Positions 1-8,430 of a DNA stretch of 64,000 nucleotides are shown here, in pieces. Positions within the stretch are counted from its first letter, which is position 1. The number at the start of each line of letters is the position of its first letter. The position numbers and the translations under genes are program-made. The notes under the pieces were generated by a model. It searched no databases and was not told where the DNA came from. It saw only the letters and a list, made by a program, of their open reading frames with translations. The DNA is taken from positions 620,001 to 684,000 of the forward strand of contig NZ_JACHZX010000003.1 in the NCBI RefSeq assembly GCF_014193845.1, in the 5' to 3' direction. Source of the DNA: Sphingomonas sp. BK345. GTDB taxonomy: Bacteria > Pseudomonadota > Alphaproteobacteria > Sphingomonadales > Sphingomonadaceae.

Positions 1-914
1 CCGGCTGGGTCGGCAATTGGCTGATCGAGATCGCGGCGGGCTGGTCGATCGTGCTGGTGCTGAGCGGGCTGTACCTGTGGTGGCAGCGCGGCCGCGCGCC
101 CGCAATCGGCGTCCGCGGTTCGCCCGCCAAGCGGCTGTTCTGGCGCGACCTCCACGCCTCGACCGGGCTGGTGGCGGGCGCGGTGATCCTGTTCCTCTCG
201 CTCAGCGGGCTGCCGTGGAGCGCGGTGTGGGGCCGCAACGTCCAGGCCGCGGCGGCGGGGGCGGGCTGGGGGCGTCCGGCCGCGCCGGTCGCGCCCGCGC
301 TCGAGCACGCGCAGCACGATCTGCCCTGGTCGCTGCAGCAGCGGCCGATGCCGCACGGCTCGGCGCACGGGGGCGCGACTCACGGCGGCGCCACGATTAC
401 CGCCGACCAGGCGCTCGCCGCGGCGGCGCGGCACGGCGTGACGCGCGACTATACGCTGACCTGGCCCGCCGCTTCGGGCACACCGTGGCTGGTCAGCGCC
501 AATCTCGGGCCGGCGCAGGCGGCGCATGTGATCTACGTCGACGCGGGCGACGGGCGCGTGCTGCAGGACGCGCGCTTCGACGAGTTCGGCGGCGCCGCGC
601 GCGTGATCGAGTGGAGCGCCGCGGTCCACCAGGGCAAGCAATATGGCGAGCCCAACCGGCTGGTGATGCTCGCCGCCTGCGCCGCGCTGGCGCTGCTGTG
701 CGCGAGCGCGCCCGTGATGTGGTGGAAGCGCCGCCCGCGCGGGCGCCTGGGTGCGCCGCCGGGGCAGAGCGGCGCCGGGCTGGTCGCGATCATGGGCGTC
801 GCGGGGCTGCTCTTCCCGCTGACCGGGCTGACGATGGTGGCGGCTCTCGCGGCGCAGGCGGCGTGGCGCTGGCGAGTTCGCAGCGGCGCGCGACGGCTCG
901 TCGCGGCGGAGTGA
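1..914 (+). CDS. PepSY-domain inner-membrane protein, 5' end cut by window edge
   Basis: The reading frame is already open at position 3 and ends with TGA at 912-914, so the N-terminus lies outside the window. Four hydrophobic segments are visible: one at the start around LSGLYLWW, one in VAGAVILFLSLSG, one in LAACAALALLCASAP followed by a WWKRR stop-transfer patch, and a last one around GLLFPLTGLTMV. A periplasmic loop between segments two and three holds a PepSY-like stretch (AAHVIYVDAGDGRVL). This is the PepSY-associated TM architecture of iron-regulated membrane proteins, often found beside siderophore or heme receptors and thought to reduce or process the imported chelate. The convergent TonB receptor locus fits that. 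The substrate cannot be read from sequence. Confidence 0.85.
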   Translation, partial: GWVGNWLIEIAAGWSIVLVLSGLYLWWQRGRAPAIGVRGSPAKRLFWRDLHASTGLVAGAVILFLSLSGLPWSAVWGRNVQAAAAGAGWGRPAAPVAPALEHAQHDLPWSLQQRPMPHGSAHGGATHGGATITADQALAAAARHGVTRDYTLTWPAASGTPWLVSANLGPAQAAHVIYVDAGDGRVLQDARFDEFGGAARVIEWSAAVHQGKQYGEPNRLVMLAACAALALLCASAPVMWWKRRPRGRLGAPPGQSGAGLVAIMGVAGLLFPLTGLTMVAALAAQAAWRWRVRSGARRLVAAE

Positions 915-950
915 GGGGGCGGTGACGGCGGGATCGTCAGGCCGAGGACA

Positions 951-1633
951 TCATGGCCGGAGACAGGAATCGTCGGGCGGATAGGCGATCGTGCCCAGGT
1001 TACCCAGCACCTGTCGCGCGAACAGCGCCGCGGGCTGACCTCCCGGCTCGCGTTCCGTCGCGGCCATACGGCGGAGCAGCGCCACCAGCGGGGCGGTGCA
1101 ACCCCCGCGCCGGTGAGCAGCGCGACCGCGCGCCGCGCCGCCGCGGCCGAGGCGCTCAGCCGCTCCGTCGGTGGCGGCGTCCAATCGTAGCGGCGCCGGG
1201 CACGTCGATCGTCGGGCGTCTCGGCTGGCCCGGAGCGATCGAGCCGGTCACCCGCCGCGCCGACCGCCAGCGCCGCCGCGACGGTGCGGAGGTCGATGCC
1301 CGGGGTCGACGGCGTCCCCGCGGCGCCGTCGTCGTCGTGACCCAGCGCGAGCGCGGCGAAGGCGAGCGCCTCCGGCGGGGTGCGGATCAGTTCGGCCACG
1401 CGCGCATCGACGATGACCGCGTCCGCCTCGCGGCGCACGAACGGCGCCGCCACGGCCGCGTCGGAAAGGGTCACCCGCGGCGGTATGACGGTGGGCGGCA
1501 GCAGTCGCGCGAACGCGGCGGTCAACACCGCCGTCGCGTGTGCGCGATCGTCGTGCGCGGCGGCCGCGCGAGGCGAGACAGCAGGCGCCCCGGTCGCGAA
1601 CGATCCGAGCAGCAGGACGAGGGCGGTGAGCAT
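951..1633 (-). pseudogene. exported, degenerate M48-metallopeptidase-like protein, frameshifted
   Basis: A good ribosome site (AGGAGG) precedes ATG 1633, followed by a signal peptide (LTALVLLLGSFATGAPA). The frame runs sensibly to about position 1105 and then becomes Trp/Arg-rich nonsense that would overlap the PepSY gene. A second frame picks up at the same place, reads APLVALLRRMAATE and ends at a stop at 951. The switch falls on a run of five C at 1102-1106, so one missing base explains it. The pattern VIVDARVAELI, then EALAFAALALGHD, then ARRAVALL and ALLRRMAAT, resembles M48 peptidases with the HExxH site lost. Family assignment is inference; the break may be a sequencing error or real decay. 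Confidence 0.5.
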
Positions 1634-1775
1634 GATGCCGCTGGCCTCCTAAGAAGACCTCTCATCATAGACCGGTCGCGCTCGACCGGCGCGACCTGAC
1701 CGACAAACCTCGCCACCTTGCCTCGGACGCGAGCGGCGGGACGCGTCGACCGATGTTATCGCCCGGGTCGGCGCC

Positions 1776-2750
1776 TCATTGCGCCGCCCGCCGCGCGATC
1801 ACCGCACGGGCCGACGCCAGCGCCTGATCGGACGATCGCTCGCCGCGTGCGACCTCATCCGCGAGCTCGGTCAGCCCCTTGGCGCCGCTCACCGTCGGTG
1901 CGGGCGCTGCGTCGAGCGTGAGCTCGCCCGCGGCCTCGATCTTCGCTGCCCAGGCGGCGCGCACGCCGGCCCAATAGCGCGCGGTCTTCGCCCAATAAGC
2001 GTCGGCGGTCGCGACCGGCACGGTGCTGGACCTGACATAGGCGTTCACGCCCGTCTCATGCGCGATCGCGACCGGCGTGCCGTCGTTCGTGGCGAGCTTG
2101 GTATTGTCCTGCTCCTGTACCCAGCCGGCCGGGGTGAGCAGGTGACGGTTGACGCCGACATAATGGTCATAGGGCGGGTCGCGCTCGGCGTCGCGGCGCG
2201 CGAGCGGGCGCCGCGTCTCGTCGCTGGTCCAGCGCGCCACCCCGCCGTCGTAACGCCAGCGCCCGACCCCGCCGTAACGCGGCGAGTCGTCGACCTGCCA
2301 CACCGTCTGCGACCAGGCGCCCCGTCGCGCCTCGGCGGAGAGCGCGCGCACCGCCCAGCGGTTCGGACCCGTGTTGCGCAGCACGGTCGCGGGCTCGTAG
2401 CGCCAGTCCTGCCGCCAATGTTTGATGACGCGCGCCGGCCCGTCTCGCCCGCGGAGCACGAGCAGATGTTGCAGCACGATCTGCCGCGGCGTGTCCTCGG
2501 CGACGCGCACCACTTCCTGCGCATGGACCGGCTTGGACGGGAGCAAGGTGTAGCCGGGCACCAGCGCCACCGTCTCGCGCAGGTCGAAGGTGACGTCAAA
2601 GGCGCCCGCCATGGCGAGGATCGAGCGCCGGTCACGCGCCTCGTCGCCGTAGAGCGGCGCATCGGGCGACGCGACGGCGGTCGGCACGGCGACGGACGCC
2701 AGCGCGGGCGTCGCGAGCGCGAGCGCGGGGGCGAGCAGCGGGGACAGCAT
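1776..2750 (-). CDS. DUF6607 family exported protein
   Basis: The 324-residue protein begins with a signal peptide (LAPALALATPALASVA) and continues with RDRRSILAMAGAFDVTFD, the typical N-terminal pattern of DUF6607. The rest is soluble and rich in Trp/Tyr (WRQDWRYEP, VGRWRYDG). It starts 12 bases after the stop of the TonB receptor with an AAGGAG ribosome site, so the two are almost certainly one transcript. DUF6607 members recur beside TonB receptors and PepSY proteins, suggesting a periplasmic role in the same uptake system, but no biochemical function is known to me. Family assignment is from memory of its sequence pattern. Confidence 0.8.
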   Translation of the reverse strand: MLSPLLAPALALATPALASVAVPTAVASPDAPLYGDEARDRRSILAMAGAFDVTFDLRETVALVPGYTLLPSKPVHAQEVVRVAEDTPRQIVLQHLLVLRGRDGPARVIKHWRQDWRYEPATVLRNTGPNRWAVRALSAEARRGAWSQTVWQVDDSPRYGGVGRWRYDGGVARWTSDETRRPLARRDAERDPPYDHYVGVNRHLLTPAGWVQEQDNTKLATNDGTPVAIAHETGVNAYVRSSTVPVATADAYWAKTARYWAGVRAAWAAKIEAAGELTLDAAPAPTVSGAKGLTELADEVARGERSSDQALASARAVIARRAAQ

Positions 2751-2762
2751 CGGGCGACTCCT

Positions 2763-4982
2763 TCAGAAACGCTGGGTGAGCGACACGGCGGCGGTGCGTC
2801 CGGCCTGCGAGTAGGCGTCGCGCGCGGACGCGTCGGCGGCGAGGTCGCGCACGTCGCTCCAGCGGAAATAGCGCCGGTCGGTGAGGTTGAAGACGCCCGC
2901 GCGCAGCGTCGCACCGCCGCGCAGCGCCAGCGCGGCGGTGGCGTCGAGCACCCAGAAGCCGGGCGGAGTGAAGCAGCGCTCGCTGCCGTCCCCGCAGGTC
3001 GGCGGGACGTCGCCGGCATGCTTGTGTGCGGCATGGGTGAGGTCGATCGCGCCGCTGAGCACCGCGTCGTCGGGGCGATAGAACAGCCCGGTGACCAGCG
3101 TGAACGGGTCGACGCTGTCGAGCGGCAGCGCGTCGGGTGCGTCGGGCGCGCGTGTCCGCCCGCGCGCATAGGTCGCGGCGGCGTGGAGCCCGGCACCGCC
3201 GTCGAGGCGCCACTCGCCCTTCGCCTCGACGCCGCGGATCGTCACGCGATAGCGGTTGATGTAGCGATATACCGCCGGGTCGGCCGCGGTGAACCGGCCG
3301 GCGACCAGCGCCTGGTCGATGAAGTCGCGGAAGCGGCTGTCGAATACCGTCCCGCTCAGCGACCAGCGCGGCGCCACCAGCCGGGTGCCGGCCTCGACGC
3401 TGCGGCTCGTCTCGGGGCGGAGCGCGGGGTTGGGCTGCGAGCTGTAATGGGCCACCGGGTTGACGAAGCCGTTGTTGACCTGGCTCGGCTCGGGCGGGCG
3501 AAAGCCCTCGCTGTAGTTGGCGAACAGTCGCACCAGCGCGCCCGCCCGCGCCACCGCGCCCAGCCGCGGCGTCCAGCGCGCGCCGTGCTGCGACCGGGCC
3601 GCGAAGGCGGTGAAGAGCGGGTCAACGCGGGGCGTCAGCGCGTAACGGTCGTGGCGCAGCGCGGGGAACAGCGTCAGCGCGCCGCCCGCCAGCGCGATCT
3701 CGTCCTGCGCGAACAGGCCGAGATGCGCGTCGTCGGTGGTGGGAAAGGCGCGCGTCGGGAAATGATCCCCGGCCGGCGGCACCAGCCCGTCGCGCAGCCC
3801 GCGCTGGCACAGATGCGCATAGTCGGCGCCATAGACGAGACGGTGGGTGATGCCGCCGGTCGTCGCGCGCGAGTCGAGCTGGAGCAGCCCGCCGTACAGC
3901 GCATTGTCGAACAGGTTGCGGCGCACGCGGTCAGGCGCCGCGAGGCGGTCCTCCCAGCTGTTCTGCGCGCTGGTGCTGCTCTGGACATAGGCGGCGGCGC
4001 GGATGCCGGCGAGCGCCCCGCTGCCCTGATAGGCATAGTCGATCGTGCCGCGCGCGCGTCCGAGCCGGTCGAGCGCGGTCAGCCCGATCACCGATCGCGC
4101 GGTGAGCGGCGGCAGTGCGTGCGCGCTCAGCACGTCGGTGGCGACGGTCGAGGCGAGCCGCTCATAGGTCAGCCGCACGCGGCTGCGCGCGCCCGGCGTC
4201 CAGGCGAGCCGTGCGAGCAGCGCGTCCGACGCGCTGTCCTGCGGATCGGGCGCGGTGCGGAGCGGCGAGGCGCTGGTGTCGCTGCCCCGGTTGCGCGGGG
4301 CATGGCCGTCGCGGCGGGTATAGGCCAGCATCGCCGACAGTGCGCCGTCTCGCCCGGCGACCGTCAGCCCCTTGGTCCAGCTCGCGTCCGACCCGTCATA
4401 GCCGATCCGCGCGCCGCCGCCGACGCGGGCGTCCGCCGCGAGCAGGTCGGCCGGATCCTTGGTGATGAAGCTCACCGCACCGGCGACGCCGTCGCTGCCG
4501 TACAACGCCGAGGCCGGGCCGCGCAGCAGCTCGACCGAGCGGATCAGGTCGAGATCGACATAGTCGCCGCGGCCGACCGATTGCGCGCCGAAACCGAAGG
4601 CATCGGGCACGCGCACGCCGTCCACCGTGATCATCACGCGATTGCCGTCGAGCCCGCGAACGGTGAAGCCGCTGTCGCGGTCGCGCCCCGTGCTGCTCCC
4701 CGCCGCGCTGAAGCGCGCCGGCGCGCGCCGCACCGAGACGCCCGGTTCGTAGCGTACGAGCGCCTTGATCCCGCCGGCGAGCTGGTCAGCGATCGTCTCC
4801 GCACCGATCACGGTGACGGTGACCGGCACGTCCTCCGCCGGCTTCGCCGCGCGCGTCGCGGTCACGGTGACCTCGGCGGGCGCGTCGCTTGCCGGCGGGG
4901 TCGGTGCCGCGTCCGCCGACGGCGCGCCGCCGGCCAGTGCCGCCGCGGCGGCGGCGCCGAACCATGGTTGATATCTCCCCAT
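2763..4982 (-). CDS. TonB-dependent heme/hemoglobin-type outer-membrane receptor
   Basis: I chose ATG 4982 (739 residues) because it is followed by a signal peptide (WFGAAAAAALAGGAPSADA) and preceded by AAAGGGGA; the frame is open further upstream but the extra residues are Arg-rich and unlike a leader. The TonB box is VTVTATRAA, the plug carries FTVRGLDGNRVMITVDGVR and LLRGPASALYGSDGVAGAV, and the barrel ends in a terminal Phe. It contains a FRPP stretch followed by NPALRPE, matching the FRAP...NPNL boxes of heme/hemoglobin receptors. It leads an operon with the DUF6607 gene and has a candidate Fur box upstream. Heme, a hemoprotein or an iron chelate is the probable ligand. Confidence 0.85.
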   Translation of the reverse strand: MGRYQPWFGAAAAAALAGGAPSADAAPTPPASDAPAEVTVTATRAAKPAEDVPVTVTVIGAETIADQLAGGIKALVRYEPGVSVRRAPARFSAAGSSTGRDRDSGFTVRGLDGNRVMITVDGVRVPDAFGFGAQSVGRGDYVDLDLIRSVELLRGPASALYGSDGVAGAVSFITKDPADLLAADARVGGGARIGYDGSDASWTKGLTVAGRDGALSAMLAYTRRDGHAPRNRGSDTSASPLRTAPDPQDSASDALLARLAWTPGARSRVRLTYERLASTVATDVLSAHALPPLTARSVIGLTALDRLGRARGTIDYAYQGSGALAGIRAAAYVQSSTSAQNSWEDRLAAPDRVRRNLFDNALYGGLLQLDSRATTGGITHRLVYGADYAHLCQRGLRDGLVPPAGDHFPTRAFPTTDDAHLGLFAQDEIALAGGALTLFPALRHDRYALTPRVDPLFTAFAARSQHGARWTPRLGAVARAGALVRLFANYSEGFRPPEPSQVNNGFVNPVAHYSSQPNPALRPETSRSVEAGTRLVAPRWSLSGTVFDSRFRDFIDQALVAGRFTAADPAVYRYINRYRVTIRGVEAKGEWRLDGGAGLHAAATYARGRTRAPDAPDALPLDSVDPFTLVTGLFYRPDDAVLSGAIDLTHAAHKHAGDVPPTCGDGSERCFTPPGFWVLDATAALALRGGATLRAGVFNLTDRRYFRWSDVRDLAADASARDAYSQAGRTAAVSLTQRF

Positions 4983-5014
4983 CACGCGCGATCCCCTTTC
5001 ACGCGCACTGCTAG

Positions 5015-5029
5015 TGCGAGTCGTTCGCA
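5015..5029. promoter_or_regulatory. candidate Fur box upstream of the TonB receptor
   Basis: TGCGAGTCGTTCGCA is an inverted repeat (TGCGA, 5-base spacer, TCGCA) 33 bases upstream of the receptor ATG, between the divergent receptor and oligopeptidase genes. Its size and symmetry match the 15-bp 7-1-7 layout of Fur sites, and TGCGA half-sites are plausible for alphaproteobacterial Fur. The assignment is inference from position and symmetry. Confidence 0.45.
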
Positions 5030-5165
5030 TCACGCAAGGGCGGGCGGGTAAGCCTTTGGCGGTCGGTCGAGCGGGCGGGCCGGCAGCGGTCGCGACTCGC
5101 CTCGCGACCCGGAATCGCGGCGCCACTCTGGCAAGCCGCTCCCGCCGTCCCTATCATCGCGGGTG

Positions 5166-7214
5166 ATGACCGACACCGACCTGCTCGACCCTATCGCGCT
5201 GCCCGACTATGCCGCGCTGACCCCCGCCACCATCGCCCGCGCGCTCGACGCCGCGATTGCGCGCCACGCCGAGGCGGTCGCCACCGTCACGCGCGAGCGC
5301 CCGACCGACTTCGCCGCCGCCTGGCTGCCGCTCGAGCGCGCCGAGGCGGCGATCGACGCTCTGTGGTCGGCGGTGTCGCACCTGCGCGGCGTCGCCGACA
5401 CGCCCGAGCTGCGCGCCGCGCATGCCGCCGGGCAGGAGAAGCTGGTCGAGCACAGCATGAAGGTCGCGCAGAACCGCGACCTCTACGAGGTGCTCACCGC
5501 GCTTGAGGCGTCGGCCGCCTTCGCCGCGCTGCCGCGGCAGGACCGTGTCGCGGTGGAACATGCGGTGCGCGACTTCCGCCTCGCCGGCGTCGCGCTCGAC
5601 GCCGAGAAGCGCGAGCGCTTCGCCGCGATCTCGGTCGAGCTCTCCGCGCTCTCGACCGAGTTCGGCAGCGCGTTGCTCGACGCCACCGACGCCTGGACTC
5701 TCGCGATCGCGGACAAGGCGCGGCTCGCCGGCCTGTCCGACGCGGACAAGGCGATGTTCGCCGCCGCCGCCAGGGCCAAGGGGCAGGACGGCTGGCTCGT
5801 CACGCTGCAGCAGCCGAGCGTCACCGCGGTGCTGACGTTCGCCGAGGACCGCGACCTGCGCGAGGCGGTGTACCGCGCCTATGGCACGCGCGCCTCGGAT
5901 CAGGGGCCGAACGCGGGCCAGTTCGACAACGGCCCGCGGATCGCGCGCATCCTCGCCTTGCGCCGCGAGGCGGCGGGGTTGCTCGGCTTCACCGACCCGG
6001 TGGAATGGTCGCTCGCCACCAAGATGGCGCCCAACGCGGGGGAGGTGCTGACCTTCCTGCGCGACCTCGCCCGCCGCGCGCGCCCCGCCGCGCAGCGCGA
6101 CCGCGACACGCTGGAGGCGTTCGCGCGCGACACGCTCGGGCTCGACCGGCTCGAGCCGTGGGATGCGGGCTTCGCCGCCAACCGGCTGCGCCAGGCGCGC
6201 TACGCGGTCGACGAGCAGGAGGTGCGCGGCTATTTCCCGGTCGAGCGCGTCACCGCGGGCTGGCAGGCGCTGCTCGGGCGGCTGTTCGGGCTCCAGCTGG
6301 TCGCGCGGGACGACGTCGCCACCTATCACGCCGACGCCACTTACTACGACGTGGTCGACGACGCGGGCGAGACCTTCGCCGGCCTGTACCTCGACCTCCA
6401 CGCGCGCCCGGGCAAGCGCGGCGGCGCGTGGATGGCGCAGGCGCGCCCGCGGCTGCGCGACGGCAACACGGTCCGCGTGCCGGTCGCCTATCTCGTCTGC
6501 AACTTCGCGCCCAAGAGCCCCGACGCGCCCTCGCTGCTGAGCCACAACGACGTGGTGACGCTGCTGCACGAGACCGGCCACTGCCTCCACCACCTGTTCA
6601 CGCGCGTCGACCGCCCCTCGATCGCGGGGACGAGCGGGTTCGAGTGGGACGCGGTGGAGCTGCCGAGCCAGCTGATGGAGGATTTCGCCTGGGACCGCGA
6701 CGTGCTCACCGGCATGTCGGGGCACCACGCGACCGGCGCGCCGCTGCCGCCCGAGTTGTTCGAGAAGATGGTGGCGGCGCGGCGCTTCCAGTCGGGGCTG
6801 TTCATCGTCCGCCAGCTCGAGTTCGCGCTGTTCGACCTGCTGCTCCACCTCGGCACGCTCGGCAGCGACCCGATGGAGGTGATCGAGGCGGTGCGCGACG
6901 AGGTGGCGGTGATCCGCCCGCCCGAATGGCACCGTTTCCCGCACGGCTTCGCGCATATCTTCGCGGGCGGCTATGCCTCGGGCTATTACAGCTATCTCTG
7001 GGCCGAGGTGCTGGCCGCGGACGGTTTCGGCAAGTTCGCCGAGAACGGGCTGGTCGATCGCGCCACCGGCACCGCGCTGCGCGAGGAAGTGCTGGCGCGC
7101 GGCGCGACGCGGCCCGCGGCGGAGAGCTTCCGTGCCTTCCGCGGGCGCGACCCGGACCCGGCGGCGATGCTGGCGCGCCACGGCCTTCTCGAAGGTGTTG
7201 AGGGGGAGGCGTGA
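5166..7214 (+). CDS. prlC: M3-family oligopeptidase (oligopeptidase A type)
   Basis: This 682-residue zinc peptidase cleaves short peptides in the cytoplasm, including signal-peptide remnants. The zinc site HETGH is at about residues 468-472, followed by the family patterns GTSGFEWDAVELPSQLMEDF (third ligand Glu) and, near the end, the substrate-closing Gly/Tyr-rich loop GGYASGYYSYLWAE. No signal peptide is present. GTG 5163 lies directly before ATG 5166; I prefer the ATG. Its stop overlaps the GTG of the asparaginase-like gene, implying translational coupling. Length and motif order match full-length PrlC/OpdA, so I see no sign of truncation. Confidence 0.93.
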   Translation: MTDTDLLDPIALPDYAALTPATIARALDAAIARHAEAVATVTRERPTDFAAAWLPLERAEAAIDALWSAVSHLRGVADTPELRAAHAAGQEKLVEHSMKVAQNRDLYEVLTALEASAAFAALPRQDRVAVEHAVRDFRLAGVALDAEKRERFAAISVELSALSTEFGSALLDATDAWTLAIADKARLAGLSDADKAMFAAAARAKGQDGWLVTLQQPSVTAVLTFAEDRDLREAVYRAYGTRASDQGPNAGQFDNGPRIARILALRREAAGLLGFTDPVEWSLATKMAPNAGEVLTFLRDLARRARPAAQRDRDTLEAFARDTLGLDRLEPWDAGFAANRLRQARYAVDEQEVRGYFPVERVTAGWQALLGRLFGLQLVARDDVATYHADATYYDVVDDAGETFAGLYLDLHARPGKRGGAWMAQARPRLRDGNTVRVPVAYLVCNFAPKSPDAPSLLSHNDVVTLLHETGHCLHHLFTRVDRPSIAGTSGFEWDAVELPSQLMEDFAWDRDVLTGMSGHHATGAPLPPELFEKMVAARRFQSGLFIVRQLEFALFDLLLHLGTLGSDPMEVIEAVRDEVAVIRPPEWHRFPHGFAHIFAGGYASGYYSYLWAEVLAADGFGKFAENGLVDRATGTALREEVLARGATRPAAESFRAFRGRDPDPAAMLARHGLLEGVEGEA

Positions 7215-7705
7215 GCCTGCTCGTCGTCACTACCGGCGGCACGATCGACAAGCTCTATTTCGACGCGCTGAGCGAGTATCAGATCGGCGACAGCGTGGTG
7301 GAGCGCGTGCTGCGCCAGGCGCGCGTGGCGCTGCCGTTCCGCGTGGTGGAGCTGCTGCGCAAGGACAGCCTCGACCTCACCGACGCCGACCGCGCCGCGA
7401 TCGTTGCGGCCGTGGCGGCGGCGCCCGAGACGCGCGCGGTGATCACGCACGGTACCGACACGATGACCGACACCGCCGCGGCGCTGCTGGCGGCGGGGGC
7501 GGGGGTCGCGGGCAAGACGATCGTGCTGGTGGGGGCGTTGGCGCCGGCGCGCTTCGCCGACAGCGATGCGCCGTTCAACCTCGGCATGGCGGTGGCCGCG
7601 GCGCAGACCGCCGCGCCGGGCGTGTGGATCGCGATGAACGGCACGGTGTTCGACGGCGCCAGGGTACGCAAGGACCGCTCGGTCAACAGCTTCGTGGCGA
7701 GGTGA
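7211..7705 (+). CDS. short asparaginase-like protein, N-terminal domain only
   Basis: The 164-residue product starts with a GTG overlapping the stop of the preceding peptidase. It contains both signature motifs of L-asparaginases: TTGGTIDKLYF at residues 7-17 with the nucleophilic Thr, and THGTDTM around residue 78 with the second catalytic Thr-Asp. The end, MNGTVFDGARVRKD, corresponds to the region carrying the catalytic Lys. The usual C-terminal domain of about 150 residues is absent, and there is no homologous continuation downstream, where a palindromic repeat follows. Single-domain proteins of this sort are found elsewhere in proteobacteria, so it may be functional. Cytoplasmic; coupling to the peptidase suggests amino-acid recycling. 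Confidence 0.82.
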   Translation: MSLLVVTTGGTIDKLYFDALSEYQIGDSVVERVLRQARVALPFRVVELLRKDSLDLTDADRAAIVAAVAAAPETRAVITHGTDTMTDTAAALLAAGAGVAGKTIVLVGALAPARFADSDAPFNLGMAVAAAQTAAPGVWIAMNGTVFDGARVRKDRSVNSFVAR

Positions 7706-7714
7706 ACGCTGACT

Positions 7715-7853
7715 CATCCTCCCCTGAAAGGGTGGTGGCAGCGCGAAGCGCTGACGGAGGGGTGTAAACAGTCGTGAGGACATTCTCCCTCACCGGCGTC
7801 GACACCCCTCCGTCAGGCCTGCGGCCTGCCACCTCCCCTTGCAGGGGAGGATC
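7715..7853. repeat. palindromic element, family E
   Basis: Begins ATCCTCCCCT and ends AGGGGAGGATC, with long inner arms: GACGGAGGGGTGT at the left pairs with ACACCCCTCCGTC at the right. The right end is itself a hairpin (CCTCCCCT-TGC-AGGGGAGG). It fills most of the 224-base gap between the asparaginase-like gene and ybgC. A short fragment of the same type is at 53742-53766. Confidence 0.85.
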
Positions 7854-7929
7854 AAGCCCCCCCCAGCTGACCCACGTCACGCCCATGCGGGGTTCCCACC
7901 CCCCGGCGCATCGGTTACCAGCCCTAGCC

Positions 7930-8430
7930 ATGACGGCGGGCGTGCACGATCAGCCAGCAGAGGGGCGGTTCGCGGGGAGGGTGCATCTCTTCCCGCTGCG
8001 CGTCTATTTCGAGGACACCGATCTCTCCGGCGTGGTCTACCACGCCAATTACCTGCGCTACATGGAGCGCGCCCGCTCCGACATGCTCCACGTCGCCGGC
8101 ATCGACCAGCGCGCGCATCACGAGGCGGGCGGCGGCGCCTATGCCATCGCCGACCTGCACATCCGCTACGCCGCGCCCGCGCGGCTCGGCGACGCGCTGC
8201 TGGTCGAGAGCGAGGTCGCGCAGGCGCGCGCCGCCAGCGTGGTCATTCATCAGACAGTCAGGCGCGGCGCGGAAATGCTGGCGCGGGCAGAGGTCACCGC
8301 GGCGCTGGTCGGCGCCGACGGTCGGCCGCGGCGCCAGCCGGCGGCCTGGCTCGAGCAGTTCCGCCGCCTCGCCGCCACCGCCGCGGCGGATACCGCGACG
8401 GTCGACACCACAGGGGAAGAGACGCCGTGA
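7930..8430 (+). CDS. ybgC: YbgC-type acyl-CoA thioesterase of the tol-pal cluster
   Basis: A hot-dog fold thioesterase of 166 residues. The family motif YFEDTDLSGVVYHANYLRY, with the catalytic Asp in DTD, is at about residues 27-45, followed by ERARSDML. YbgC hydrolyses short acyl-CoA or acyl-ACP thioesters and associates with the inner-membrane Tol machinery. I took ATG 7930; the frame is open upstream but only through the palindromic repeat. The stop overlaps the GTG of tolQ (GTGA), as expected for the first gene of this operon. The Ala/Thr-rich last 20 residues are a low-complexity extension. Confidence 0.92.
   Translation: MTAGVHDQPAEGRFAGRVHLFPLRVYFEDTDLSGVVYHANYLRYMERARSDMLHVAGIDQRAHHEAGGGAYAIADLHIRYAAPARLGDALLVESEVAQARAASVVIHQTVRRGAEMLARAEVTAALVGADGRPRRQPAAWLEQFRRLAATAAADTATVDTTGEETP

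Noticed and set aside
1779..5051. 1090-residue open frame on the plus strand
   Set aside because: It lies antisense to the DUF6607 and TonB receptor genes, is Arg/Gly-rich and has no domain; a product of high GC third-position bias.
5154..7181. 675-residue open frame antisense to prlC
   Set aside because: Composition is that of a shadow frame and the opposite strand encodes an intact M3 peptidase with all motifs.
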